Part shown: in pieces, positions 1-8,886 of the stretch
How the letters are laid out: the number at the start of each line of letters is the position of its first letter
How positions within the stretch are numbered: the stretch's first letter is position 1
From: Pseudomonas putida W15Oct28
GTDB taxonomy: Bacteria > Pseudomonadota > Gammaproteobacteria > Pseudomonadales > Pseudomonadaceae
Direction of reading: 5' to 3'
NCBI RefSeq assembly: GCF_000708715.2
Contig: NZ_JENB01000051.1
Span: 1-37,012 of the forward strand
DNA length: 37,012 bases
Program-made: the position numbers and the translations under genes
The notes under the pieces: generated by a model
Database searches by the model: none
What the model saw: the letters and a program-made list of their open reading frames with translations, nothing else
Told to the model about the DNA's origin: nothing

Positions 1-71
1 CGCCCCTTTACGCCCCTCCCTAAGACAATTTCCCCAAAGCGGCCCAAGCCGCACCACGGGGAGAACCACTC

Positions 72-161
72 ATGAACATGCTCGACGGGCTGTCACTGCT
101 GCTGGCAGTGGCCTTGGCGTTTTATCTGCTGGTGGCGCTGCTGCGCGCCGACCGCAGCTAG
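72..161 (+). CDS. kdpF: KdpF, small stabilising subunit of the Kdp potassium pump
   Basis: The gene encodes a 29-residue peptide that is almost one single hydrophobic helix (residues 4-24) followed by a short basic tail (RADRS). It starts at ATG behind GGGGAGAA and ends 9 bases before kdpA. KdpF is known to sit in the inner membrane and stabilise the KdpABC complex; it has no catalytic part. The identification rests on size, the one-helix pattern and its position as first gene of kdpFABC. A second ATG two codons downstream could also be used. Confidence 0.9.
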   Translation: MNMLDGLSLLLAVALAFYLLVALLRADRS

Positions 162-170
162 GGAGCGACC

Positions 171-1865
171 ATGCACAGTTACGATTTCGCCTTGCTCCTG
201 GCGTTCTTTGCCATCGTGCTGCTTCCGGCACCCTGGCTTGGGCGGTTCTACTTCAAGGTCATGGAAGGCCAGCGCACCTGGCTGTCGCCACTACTCGGCC
301 CGGTCGAGCAGGGTTGCTACCGGCTGGCGGGGGTGAACCCCAGCCAGGAGCAGAACTGGCGGCAGTACACCCTGGCCCTGCTGGCCTTCAACCTGGTGGG
401 GTTCCTGCTGCTGTTCGCCGTGCTGCTGTTGCAGGGCTACCTGCCGCTCAACCCGCAGCACCTGCCAGGCCAGGAATGGTCGCTGGCGTTCAATACCGCT
501 GTCAGTTTCGTGACCAACACCAACTGGCAGGCCTACAGCGGTGAAGCGTCGGTCAGCTACCTGAGCCAGATGCTCGGCCTGACCGTGCAGAACTTTGTCA
601 GCGCCGCCACCGGCCTGGCCGTGCTGGTCGCTTTGTGCCGTGGCATTGCCCGGCGCAGCACGTCGACGCTGGGCAACTTCTGGGTCGACATGACCCGTGC
701 CACCCTCTACGGCTTGCTGCCACTGTGCGTGCTGCTGGCGCTGTTGCTGGTATGGCAGGGCGTGCCGCAGACCTTTGCCGACTATGCCCATGCGCTGACC
801 TTGCAGGGTGCTGACCAGACCATTGCACTGGGGCCGGCTGCCAGCCAGATCGCCATCAAGCAACTGGGCACCAATGGTGGCGGCTTCTTCGGCGTCAACT
901 CGGCGCACCCGTTCGAAAACCCCACGGCCTGGAGCAACCTGTTCGAGGTGGCGTCGATCATCCTCGTTCCGGTGGCCTTGGTGTTCACCTTCGGCCACTA
1001 CGTGAAGGACCTGCGCCAGAGCCGCGCCATCCTCGCCTGCATGCTTGCCCTGTTCCTGATCGGTGGCAGCACGGCGTTGTGGTCCGAGCACCAACCCAGC
1101 CCCGCGCTGCAGAGCCCGCAGGTGCAGCAGAGCGCCCCCCTGGAGGGCAAGGAAAGCCGCTTCGGCACCACCGGTTCGGTGCTGTGGACGGTCACCACCA
1201 CCGCGGCCTCGAACGGCTCGGTCAACGCCATGCACGACAGCCTGAACCCGCTGACCGGCATGGTGGCGATGGTCAACATGATGGTCGGCGAGGTGATCTT
1301 CGGCGGCGTCGGGGCAGGTCTTTACGGCATGCTGCTGTTCGTTCTGATCGCGGTGTTCCTGGCCGGGCTGATGATTGGCCGCACCCCGGAATACCTGGGC
1401 AAGAAACTGCAGGCCCGTGAGGTGCAGTTGCTGGTGGCGACCCTGCTGGTGATGCCGGTCGGCGTGCTGGTACTTGGCGCCATTGCCGCCAGCCTGCCAG
1501 GCCCGGCGGGGGCAATCAGCAACCCGGGGGCGCACGGTTTCAGCCAGCTGCTGTACGCCTACACCTCGGGCACGGCCAACAACGGCTCGGCGTTTGCCGG
1601 TTTTGGCGCCAACACGGTGTATCACAACCTGATGATCGGCCTGGCCATGCTCATCGGCCGCTTTGGCTACATCCTGCCGATCCTGGCCTTGGCCGGCAGC
1701 CTGGCGGCGAAGAAAAGCGCCCCACAGGGGCAGAACAGCTTCCCTACCCATGGCCCGCTGTTCACCGGCCTGCTGCTGGTAACCATCCTGCTGGTCGGTG
1801 GCCTGACCTTCCTGCCGACACTGGCCCTGGGGCCAATCGCCGAACACCTGAGCCTGGGTTTTTGA
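171..1865 (+). CDS. kdpA: KdpA, potassium-translocating subunit of the Kdp ATPase
   Basis: KdpA is the inner-membrane channel-like subunit that selects K+ and passes it to KdpB for high-affinity uptake. The 564-residue product is about the length of the E. coli protein (557). It is rich in transmembrane helices (roughly ten) and carries the family's selectivity-loop motifs: TNTNWQAYSGE near residue 110, TNGGGFFG near 235, the SNGSVNAMHDSLNP region near 345 and TANNGSAFAGFG near 465. The start ATG lies 9 bases after kdpF, preceded by GGGAG. kdpB follows after 9 bases, so the genes are co-transcribed. Nothing looks damaged. Confidence 0.98.
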   Translation: MHSYDFALLLAFFAIVLLPAPWLGRFYFKVMEGQRTWLSPLLGPVEQGCYRLAGVNPSQEQNWRQYTLALLAFNLVGFLLLFAVLLLQGYLPLNPQHLPGQEWSLAFNTAVSFVTNTNWQAYSGEASVSYLSQMLGLTVQNFVSAATGLAVLVALCRGIARRSTSTLGNFWVDMTRATLYGLLPLCVLLALLLVWQGVPQTFADYAHALTLQGADQTIALGPAASQIAIKQLGTNGGGFFGVNSAHPFENPTAWSNLFEVASIILVPVALVFTFGHYVKDLRQSRAILACMLALFLIGGSTALWSEHQPSPALQSPQVQQSAPLEGKESRFGTTGSVLWTVTTTAASNGSVNAMHDSLNPLTGMVAMVNMMVGEVIFGGVGAGLYGMLLFVLIAVFLAGLMIGRTPEYLGKKLQAREVQLLVATLLVMPVGVLVLGAIAASLPGPAGAISNPGAHGFSQLLYAYTSGTANNGSAFAGFGANTVYHNLMIGLAMLIGRFGYILPILALAGSLAAKKSAPQGQNSFPTHGPLFTGLLLVTILLVGGLTFLPTLALGPIAEHLSLGF

Positions 1866-1874
1866 GGACCGATC

Positions 1875-3929
1875 ATGAACATGCCCATTCCTGAAGTGAA
1901 TACCCGGCACACTGCCAAGGACCAGACCCGCTTCGCCGCGCTGTGGCGACCGGCGCTGGTGCAGGCGTTCGTCAAGCTCGACCCGCGCCAGCTCAAGCGC
2001 TCGCCGGTGATGCTGGTAGTGGCCCTGACCGCAGTGCTCACCACCGTGCTGTGCTTCGCCCCCGACAATGGCGTGAGCACGGGTGTTGCCGTGCAGATCG
2101 CCCTGTGGCTGTGGTTTACCGTGCTGTTCGCCAACTTCGCCGAAGCCCTCGCCGAAGGCCGTGGCAAGGCCCGCGCCGACAGCCTCAAGGCTGGCAGCCA
2201 AGGCCTGACCGCTCAGCGTCGCCAGCGTGATGGCAGCTACGAGACCATCGCGGCTGGCGCGTTGCGCAAGGACGACGTGGTACGTGTGGTTGCCGGTGAG
2301 ATGATCCCCGGTGACGGCGAGGTGCTTGAAGGCATCGCGGCCGTCAACGAGGCCGCCATTACCGGCGAGTCCGCACCCGTGATCCGCGAGTCCGGTGGCG
2401 ACCGCTCGGCGGTGACCGGCAATACACGGCTGGTCTCCGACTGGCTGCTGATCCGCATTACCAGCAACCCGGGCGAGTCGACCCTGGACCGCATGATTGC
2501 CCTGGTCGAAGGTGCCAAGCGCCAGAAGACCCCTAACGAGATCGCCCTCGATATCCTGCTGATCGGCCTGACACTGATCTTCCTGATCGTGGTGGTGACC
2601 TTGCAGCCGTTCGCCCACTTTGTGGGTGGCAGCTTGCCGCTGATCTTCCTGGCCGCATTGCTGGTGACGCTGATTCCCACCACCATCGGCGGCCTGCTGT
2701 CGGCCATCGGCATCGCCGGCATGGACCGGTTGGTGCGGCTGAACGTCATCGCCCGCTCAGGCCGTGCGGTGGAAGCCGCCGGTGACGTGCACACGTTGAT
2801 GCTCGACAAGACCGGCACCATCACCTTCGGCAACCGCCGCTGCAGCGCCCTGCATGCAGCACCGGGCATCGCTGCCAAGGAACTGGGGGAGGGCGCCTTG
2901 CTGGCCTCGCTGGCTGACGATACCGCCGAGGGCAAGTCGATTGTCGAGTACCTGCGCCAGTTGCACGACTTTGTCGAGCCAGCCGCCGGGCAGTTCGAGG
3001 CCGTGGCCTTCAGCGCCGAGACGCGCCTGTCGGGCATCGACTACCAGCAGCACCGCTACCGCAAGGGGGCCGTTGATGCCGTGCTGGCATTCGTCGGCAT
3101 GCAACGCCTGGAAATGCCCCCGGCTTTGGCCCGCGAAGTGGAGCGTATTGCCCAGAGCGGTGGTACGCCGCTGCTGGTGTGTATCGACAAGCGCCTGCTT
3201 GGCGTGATCCACCTCAAGGATGTGGTCAAGCCTGGTATCCGCGAGCGCTTCGCCGAACTGCGCAAGCTGGGTATCCGCACGGTGATGGTGACCGGCGACA
3301 ACCCGTTGACCGCCGCTGCCATCGCCGCCGAAGCGGGGGTGGATGACGTACTGGCCGAGGCCACGCCTGAGAAGAAGCTGGCGCGCATACGCCAGGAACA
3401 GAACGACGGCCGCCTGGTGGCCATGTGCGGCGACGGCGCCAACGACGCCCCGGCACTGGCCCAGGCCGATGTGGGCATGGCCATGAACGACGGCACCCAG
3501 GCCGCGCGCGAGGCGGCCAACATGGTCGACCTGGACAGCGACCCGACCAAGCTGCTGGATGTAGTACAGGTCGGCAAGGAGTTGCTGGTGACCCGCGGTG
3601 CGCTGACCACGTTCTCCATTGCCAACGACGTGGCCAAGTACTTCGCCATCTTGCCGGCACTGTTTGCGGCCATTTACCCGCAGTTGGGCGTGCTCAACCT
3701 GATGCACCTGGCCAGCCCGCAGAGCGCGATCCTGTCGGCCATCGTGTTCAACGCGCTGATCATCATTGTGCTGATCCCGCTGGCGCTGCGTGGCGTGCGC
3801 GTGCAGGCGGCCAGTGCGGCGCACCTGTTGCGGCGCAACCTGCTGATCTACGGGCTGGGCGGCATTGTGGTGCCGTTTGCCGGGATCAAGCTGATCGACC
3901 TGCTGCTCAATGCCCTGAACCTGGTCTGA
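1875..3929 (+). CDS. kdpB: KdpB, P-type ATPase subunit of the Kdp potassium pump
   Basis: KdpB hydrolyses ATP to drive K+ uptake through KdpA. The 684-residue product has the P-type ATPase order: N-terminal membrane helices, actuator domain with TGES (Ser at 166, matching the serine whose phosphorylation inhibits the E. coli enzyme), the phosphorylation motif DKTGT with Asp311, a nucleotide-binding domain, the hinge motif GDGANDAPAL, and C-terminal helices. ATG follows TGAGGACCG just after kdpA; kdpC begins 10 bases after the stop. All catalytic motifs are present and the length is normal, so it should be functional. Confidence 0.98.
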   Translation: MNMPIPEVNTRHTAKDQTRFAALWRPALVQAFVKLDPRQLKRSPVMLVVALTAVLTTVLCFAPDNGVSTGVAVQIALWLWFTVLFANFAEALAEGRGKARADSLKAGSQGLTAQRRQRDGSYETIAAGALRKDDVVRVVAGEMIPGDGEVLEGIAAVNEAAITGESAPVIRESGGDRSAVTGNTRLVSDWLLIRITSNPGESTLDRMIALVEGAKRQKTPNEIALDILLIGLTLIFLIVVVTLQPFAHFVGGSLPLIFLAALLVTLIPTTIGGLLSAIGIAGMDRLVRLNVIARSGRAVEAAGDVHTLMLDKTGTITFGNRRCSALHAAPGIAAKELGEGALLASLADDTAEGKSIVEYLRQLHDFVEPAAGQFEAVAFSAETRLSGIDYQQHRYRKGAVDAVLAFVGMQRLEMPPALAREVERIAQSGGTPLLVCIDKRLLGVIHLKDVVKPGIRERFAELRKLGIRTVMVTGDNPLTAAAIAAEAGVDDVLAEATPEKKLARIRQEQNDGRLVAMCGDGANDAPALAQADVGMAMNDGTQAAREAANMVDLDSDPTKLLDVVQVGKELLVTRGALTTFSIANDVAKYFAILPALFAAIYPQLGVLNLMHLASPQSAILSAIVFNALIIIVLIPLALRGVRVQAASAAHLLRRNLLIYGLGGIVVPFAGIKLIDLLLNALNLV

Positions 3930-3939
3930 GGAGGCCGCC

Positions 3940-4491
3940 ATGAATGCTTATGTACGCCCGGCGTTGAGCCTGGCCCTGTTGATGACGCTGGTGACCGGCG
4001 CACTGTATCCGCTGGCAGTGACCGGCATCGCCCAGGTTGTTTTTCCGCAACAGGCCAATGGCAGCCTGGTGCGGGATGACCAGGGCCAGGTGCGCGGTTC
4101 GGCATTGATCGCCCAGGATTTCAAGGGCGATGGCTGGTTCCATGCACGGCCTTCGGCGGGCGCTTACGCCACGGTGGCCAGCGGTGCCAGTAACCTTTCG
4201 CCAAGCAACCCGGCGCTGGCCGAGCGGGTCAAGGGGGAGGCGGCTGCGCTGTATCAGGCACAGCAGGGGCCGGTGCCGCAGGCGTTGCTGACTACCTCGG
4301 GCAGCGGCCTCGATCCACACCTGCCACCGGAGGCCGTTGCCTATCAGATCCCGCGTGTGGCGGCGGCGCGACAACTGCCGGTGGAGCGCTTGCAAGCCTT
4401 GCAGGAAGAGGCCACCCTCCACCCATTGATCGGCCCGCCGGTGGTGAATGTGCTGGCGCTGAACCAGGCGCTTGAGCATTTGAACCACTGA
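3940..4491 (+). CDS. kdpC: KdpC, accessory subunit of the Kdp potassium pump
   Basis: KdpC is a single-span membrane protein that increases the ATP affinity of KdpB. The 183-residue product has one N-terminal hydrophobic segment (about residues 8-28) and then a periplasmic domain with the family motifs VFPQQANGSL, WFHARPSAGAY, ASGASNLSPSNPAL and a conserved end containing PPVVNVLALNQAL. The start is supported by GAGGAGG ten bases upstream, next to the kdpB stop. It is the last structural gene; a REP inverted pair separates it from kdpD. Confidence 0.97.
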   Translation: MNAYVRPALSLALLMTLVTGALYPLAVTGIAQVVFPQQANGSLVRDDQGQVRGSALIAQDFKGDGWFHARPSAGAYATVASGASNLSPSNPALAERVKGEAAALYQAQQGPVPQALLTTSGSGLDPHLPPEAVAYQIPRVAAARQLPVERLQALQEEATLHPLIGPPVVNVLALNQALEHLNH

Positions 4492-4512
4492 TATTGGGGC
4501 CGCTCTGCGGCC

Positions 4513-4596
4513 CTTCGCGGGCACGCCCGCTCCCACAGGTACAGCGCCATGTTCGAAGGGGGCGTTGTACCTGTGGGAGCGGGCGTGCCCGCGAAG
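4513..4596. repeat. REP inverted pair between kdpC and kdpD
   Basis: Two copies of the putida-type REP sequence face each other: 4513-4543 and 4566-4596 form a perfect 31-base inverted repeat with a 22-base loop. The arms contain the core GTGGGAGCGGG and the CCCGCGAAG end. A smaller hairpin (GGCCGC/GCGGCC) lies just before it at about 4499-4512. Such pairs form strong RNA hairpins and may attenuate or protect the kdpFABC transcript; that role is inference. Confidence 0.95.
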
Positions 4597-4648
4597 GCAT
4601 GCAAAGCAGGCCCTTAGGTCGACTGTCGCAAATCCTGAAGGATGAAAC

Positions 4649-7303
4649 ATGAGTGATTCCGCCCGCGCAGATGCGCTGTTGGCTAACCTTCCGCGGACCG
4701 GCCGGGGCCGGCTGAAGGTGTTCCTCGGCGCCGCCCCCGGCGTCGGCAAGACCTTCGCCATGCTCCAGGCCGCCCACGCCCAGCAACGCCAAGGCGTGCA
4801 CGTGCAGGCCGGAGTGGTCGAAACCCACGGCCGCGCCGAAACCGAAGCGTTGCTCGGTGGGCTGCATCAGCAGCCCTTGCTGCGCAGCCAATACCGTGGC
4901 GTCACCCTGGAGGAAATGGACCTCGACGGCCTGCTCAAGGCCGCGCCGGCCTTGGCACTGGTCGACGAACTGGCCCATACCAACGCCCCCGGCAGCCGCC
5001 ACGCCAAGCGCTGGCAGGATGTGCAGGAGCTGCTGGCCGCCGGCATCGACGTGTACACCACGGTCAACGTCCAGCACCTGGAAAGCCTGAACGACAAGGT
5101 GCGCGACATCACCGGCGTACAAGTGCGTGAAACCCTGCCGGACTGGGTGCTGCAGGAAGCCTTCGAACTGGTGCTGATCGACCTGCCACCCCGCGAACTG
5201 CTCGAACGCCTGCGTGAAGGCAAGGTGTATGTGCCCGAGCAGGCGCGGGCGGCCATCGATGCGTACTTCTCGCAAACCAACCTCACCGCCCTGCGCGAAC
5301 TGGCCATGCAAACTGCCGCCGCGCAGGTCGATGCCGACCTGGCCCACGGCTATCGCCAGCGCGGCCAGGAAGCCCCAGCCCTGCGCGGGCGCTTGCTGGT
5401 GGGGGTGGATGGCGACGACCAGGCTGAGCGCCTGGTGCGCCATGCCAGCCGCGTGGCGCAACGCCGCCACCTGCCCTGGAGCCTGGTGCATGTGGACAAC
5501 GGCCGCCTGCGCGACGAAACCGCACGTCACCGCTTGCAAGCCGCGCAGCAACTGGCCGAGCGCCTGGGCGGCGAGGTGGTGCTGCTAAGGGCTGGCGAAG
5601 TGGCGCGCACGTTGATCCAGCATGCCGCCGAACGGCGGGCCAGCCTGGTGCTGGTGGGGCAGTCCCGTGACCGCCTGCGCCGGCGCCTGTTCGGTGCCGG
5701 TGTGGCCGCGCGGCTGCTGCGCGAAAGCCATGGCCTGGAAATCAACGTGCTGGACCGCGACGTGCAGCCGCAAGCGCCGCGGTCGGCGGTGCGGCGGGTG
5801 TGGGTGTGGCGCCACTACCTGTTGGCGCTGCTGGCCACAGTCATGGCGGCGGGGCTGGCCTGGGCGGTGTCGAGTGTGCTGGCACTGCCCAACATCTCGC
5901 TGGTGTTCCTGGCCGCGGTGTTGCTGGTGGCGGTGCGCAGCAGCCTGGGGCCTGCGCTGGCCTGCGCCGCGCTGTCATTCCTGACTTACGACTTCTTGTT
6001 CATTCCCCCCAACTTCTCGTTCAGCATCCAGCGCGAAGAAGATGTGCTGACGCTGGTGTTCTTCCTGCTGATGGCCGCGCTTACCGGTAACCTTGCCGCC
6101 CGCCAGCGCCGACAGTTGCAGGCGCTGCGCGAAACCCAGGCGCAGACCAGCCAGCTGCTCGATCTGTCGCGCCGGCTGACTGTGGCCACTGACCGCCAGG
6201 CCGTGTTCAATGCCGCCGGCCAGCATCTGGACGGCTGGCAGGACATGCAAGTGTGCTTGCTGGAGCGCAACGCCGAGGGCCAATTGCAGTTGGCCAGCGG
6301 CGAAGCCCACGCCTTCAGTGACACCGAACGCGCCGCCGCCGATTGGGCATGGCAGCACGGCCAGGCCGCTGGCCATGGCAGCGACACCTTGCCCAATGGC
6401 CGCTGGTGGTGGTGGCCGCTGGCGGTGGACGAACAGCCTTTGGCATTGCTGGGCGTGCGCCCCCGCAACGGGCAGCCACTCAGCGACCCACGCCGGCGCC
6501 TGCTGATGGCCCTCGGCCAGCCATTGGCCCAGGCCCTGGCCCGCGCCCGCTTGGCCGAACAACTGGAGGCCGCGCGCCTGCATGGCGAAACCGAGCAACT
6601 GCGCAGTGCCTTGCTGGCCTCCGTATCCCATGACTTGCGCACGCCGTTGACCGCCATGCGCGGCAGCATCGACAGCCTGCTGGCGCTGGGCGAAGCGATA
6701 CCGGCTGAAGACCGCCGCGAGCTGCTGGAGGGCACCCGCAACGAGGCCGAACGCCTCGATCGCTACATCCAGAACCTGCTGGACATGACCCGCCTGGGCC
6801 ATGGTGGCCTCAAGCTGGCCCGCGACTGGGTGGCCCCGGCCGACATAGTCGGTAGTGCGCTGAACCGCTTACGTGTGGTGCTGGCACCCTTGCGCGTGCA
6901 CACCGAAGTACCGGCGGAGTTGCCGCTGCTGTTCGTGCATGCGGCTTTGATCGAGCAGGCGCTGGTCAATGTGCTGGAAAACGCTGCGCGGTTCTCACCG
7001 GCCAATGGTCGGCTTGAGCTGCAGGTGACCGTGCATGATGACCAGTTGCGCTTTACCGTCAGCGACCAGGGCCCCGGCATTCCGGTAGCCGACCGCGAGA
7101 AGATCTTCGACATGTTCTATACCGCTGCCCGTGGTGACCGCGGCGGGCAGGGCACAGGCCTGGGCCTGGCTATCTGCCAGGGCATGATCGGTGCCCATGG
7201 CGGGCAGATTCTGGTGGGCGAAGGCATCGATGGCCAGGGCACCGGCATCACTTTATGCTTGCCGCTACCCCCTCAACCAGAAGCTGAAAGCGAAACCCCA
7301 TGA
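4649..7303 (+). CDS. kdpD: KdpD, potassium-responsive sensor histidine kinase
   Basis: KdpD is the membrane sensor kinase that phosphorylates KdpE under K+ limitation or osmotic stress. The 884-residue product shows the full layout: N-terminal KdpD domain with Walker A APGVGKT (about residue 30) and DELAHTNAPGSRH (about 109), a universal-stress-protein-like domain (about 250-370), four closely spaced membrane helices (about 390-490), a GAF-like region, the dimerisation/phosphorylation motif SHDLRTPL with His661, and the ATPase domain with N-box NVLENAARF, DQGPGIP and GTGLGLAI. It starts at ATG after a GAAGGATG signal and overlaps kdpE by ATGA, so the pair is translationally coupled. Confidence 0.98.
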   Translation: MSDSARADALLANLPRTGRGRLKVFLGAAPGVGKTFAMLQAAHAQQRQGVHVQAGVVETHGRAETEALLGGLHQQPLLRSQYRGVTLEEMDLDGLLKAAPALALVDELAHTNAPGSRHAKRWQDVQELLAAGIDVYTTVNVQHLESLNDKVRDITGVQVRETLPDWVLQEAFELVLIDLPPRELLERLREGKVYVPEQARAAIDAYFSQTNLTALRELAMQTAAAQVDADLAHGYRQRGQEAPALRGRLLVGVDGDDQAERLVRHASRVAQRRHLPWSLVHVDNGRLRDETARHRLQAAQQLAERLGGEVVLLRAGEVARTLIQHAAERRASLVLVGQSRDRLRRRLFGAGVAARLLRESHGLEINVLDRDVQPQAPRSAVRRVWVWRHYLLALLATVMAAGLAWAVSSVLALPNISLVFLAAVLLVAVRSSLGPALACAALSFLTYDFLFIPPNFSFSIQREEDVLTLVFFLLMAALTGNLAARQRRQLQALRETQAQTSQLLDLSRRLTVATDRQAVFNAAGQHLDGWQDMQVCLLERNAEGQLQLASGEAHAFSDTERAAADWAWQHGQAAGHGSDTLPNGRWWWWPLAVDEQPLALLGVRPRNGQPLSDPRRRLLMALGQPLAQALARARLAEQLEAARLHGETEQLRSALLASVSHDLRTPLTAMRGSIDSLLALGEAIPAEDRRELLEGTRNEAERLDRYIQNLLDMTRLGHGGLKLARDWVAPADIVGSALNRLRVVLAPLRVHTEVPAELPLLFVHAALIEQALVNVLENAARFSPANGRLELQVTVHDDQLRFTVSDQGPGIPVADREKIFDMFYTAARGDRGGQGTGLGLAICQGMIGAHGGQILVGEGIDGQGTGITLCLPLPPQPEAESETP

Positions 7304-7995
7304 GCCAGTCCGCCACCCTGTTGGTCATCGACGATGAACCGCAGATCCGCAAGTTCCTGCGTATCAGCCTGGCCTCGCAGGGCTACAAGGTGCTCGAAGC
7401 CGCTACCGGCCAGGAAGGGCTGGCCCAGGCTGCACTGGGCAAGCCGGACCTTGTGGTGCTCGACCTGGGCCTGCCGGACATGGACGGCCAGCAGGTGCTG
7501 CGTGAACTGCGCGAATGGACCGCGGTGCCGGTGATGGTGTTGTCGGTGCGTGCCAGTGAGGTGCAGAAGGTGGATGCGCTTGACGGCGGGGCCAACGACT
7601 ATGTGACCAAGCCGTTTGGCATCCAGGAATTTCTGGCGCGGGTGCGGGCCCTGCTGCGCCAGGTGCCGCAGGCCGGTGGCTCGGAAGTGGCGGCCAGCTT
7701 TGGGCCGCTGACCGTGGATTTTGCTTTTCGCCGGGTGACCCTGGACGGTGTCGAAGTGGCGTTGACGCGCAAGGAATATGCCTTGCTGGCGCTATTGGCC
7801 GGGCACCCGGGGCGGGTGATTACCCAGCAGCAGTTGCTCAAGGACATCTGGGGGCCTACCCATGTGGAAGACACCCATTACCTGCGGATCGTGGTGGGGC
7901 ACGTGCGGCAGAAGCTGGGCGATGACCCCACGGCGCCACGGTTCATCATTACCGAGGCAGGGGTGGGGTACAGGTTGGTGGCGCCGACCACGTAA
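7300..7995 (+). CDS. kdpE: KdpE, response regulator of the kdp operon
   Basis: KdpE is an OmpR-type DNA-binding regulator that activates kdpFABC after phosphorylation by KdpD. The 231-residue product has a receiver domain with acidic pair D11-D12, phosphoacceptor Asp55 in LVVLDLGLPD and the conserved lysine in VTKPFG, then a winged-helix DNA-binding domain (about 130-228) containing LTRKEYALLALLA and the terminal VGYRL. The start codon overlaps the kdpD stop by four bases. A REP pair follows 17 bases after the stop and may act as the end of the transcript. Confidence 0.98.
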   Translation: MSQSATLLVIDDEPQIRKFLRISLASQGYKVLEAATGQEGLAQAALGKPDLVVLDLGLPDMDGQQVLRELREWTAVPVMVLSVRASEVQKVDALDGGANDYVTKPFGIQEFLARVRALLRQVPQAGGSEVAASFGPLTVDFAFRRVTLDGVEVALTRKEYALLALLAGHPGRVITQQQLLKDIWGPTHVEDTHYLRIVVGHVRQKLGDDPTAPRFIITEAGVGYRLVAPTT

Positions 7996-8012
7996 CTCAT
8001 CACAAAGCACGC

Positions 8013-8105
8013 ATCCTGTGGGAGCGGGTTCACCCGCGAAGAATCCAACGCAGCGCATGGCACCGGCTTCGCCGGTGTTCGCGGGTGAACCCGCTCCCAC
8101 AGGAT
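8013..8105. repeat. REP inverted pair downstream of kdpE
   Basis: Positions 8013-8040 and 8078-8105 form a perfect 28-base inverted repeat of the GTGGGAGCGGG type. The loop contains a further small hairpin, CACCGGCTTCGCCGGTG at 8061-8077. It lies between the convergent ends of kdpE (+) and the DUF6708 gene (-), a usual place for REPs, and may serve as a two-way transcription end or mRNA stabiliser. Confidence 0.95.
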
Positions 8106-8115
8106 CCTGGTAGGC

Positions 8116-8886
8116 TCAGGGAGCTGTTCTCGACTCCAGATCCATTGCTGCGGGCCACACTACTCGAGGTGCCAGGCGCAGGGCGAATTCACACCAGAGC
8201 ACATCGTTGTGGTCCTTGGGCTCCCCAGGGGGCGGCAGCGCCGAGGGGCCTTCCTGCATATAGGTGCAGATGTAGGCCCAGGCGTGCTGGTCGGCGCCCA
8301 TGGTACTCAGGTGAAAACGGTCGATGACGTTGTTCGTGCCTGGCGCGACGATGGAGAGCATGACACCCCATTTGAAAATGACCCCACCGTTTGGCAGGGC
8401 GCCGGTTTGTGACCAGCGTTCGGCGCGGACTTGGGACCAGTCGTAGCAGACTGGTTCGACCTTCCATATTGCGAAGGGATTCCACCAGCAGTACTTGAAG
8501 TTGTATGCATAGATTTTTTTACGTGCGCGATTGAAACGAAGGGGTTCGTCTCGGGGGGGAGATATGCTTACTCGAACAAAAAAAGTCGATGCCCATATTC
8601 CGCAGGCGAGTATTAAAATATCAATGAATGCGAATTCGAAGTCTCGGTGTTCAAAGCTGGATTTTATGAGGGAAGGCTGGAGAGTGGTGAAGGCGATTGT
8701 TGGTAGTGAAAACAGAGCCAGAATTTCTCTCGCCCATCCAAGTGTTCTGGGGATCTCAAGGTAGATCGGGTCTTGGTGGTTTGCACTCTGGTTACCTAAT
8801 ATGGCTTCGACAGTTGAAGGAGTTTCCGGGCAGGGGAGGTCTTCCATCCAGCCTGTGCAGGGCGGGTTTAGGCGCGGGCGGGACAT
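8116..8886 (-). CDS. DUF6708-like membrane protein, candidate immunity partner of the upstream effector
   Basis: The 256-residue product has two predicted membrane segments (about residues 52-72 and 83-107) followed by a soluble part with PLRFNRARKKIYAYNF and several Trp residues, a pattern I associate with the DUF6708 family seen beside type VI effectors; that assignment is from memory and not certain. Its ATG shares one base with the effector stop (TAATG) and has AAGGAG nine bases upstream, so it is made together with the effector. Position right after a membrane-active toxin and the two-helix form suggest immunity, which is inference. Base composition is low for this genome (23 of 60 bases GC at 8581-8640), a sign of transfer. 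Confidence 0.65.
   Translation of the reverse strand: MSRPRLNPPCTGWMEDLPCPETPSTVEAILGNQSANHQDPIYLEIPRTLGWAREILALFSLPTIAFTTLQPSLIKSSFEHRDFEFAFIDILILACGIWASTFFVRVSISPPRDEPLRFNRARKKIYAYNFKYCWWNPFAIWKVEPVCYDWSQVRAERWSQTGALPNGGVIFKWGVMLSIVAPGTNNVIDRFHLSTMGADQHAWAYICTYMQEGPSALPPPGEPKDHNDVLWCEFALRLAPRVVWPAAMDLESRTAP

Noticed and set aside
291..2618. Long minus-strand open frame of 775 codons opposite kdpA and kdpB
   Set aside because: It is Gln/His/Arg-rich with no recognisable domain and lies wholly opposite genes with complete family motifs; GC-rich codon bias leaves such frames open.
8013..8105. CRISPR array
   Set aside because: The repeats here and elsewhere are inverted pairs scattered singly through the window, not direct repeats with regular spacers; they are REPs.
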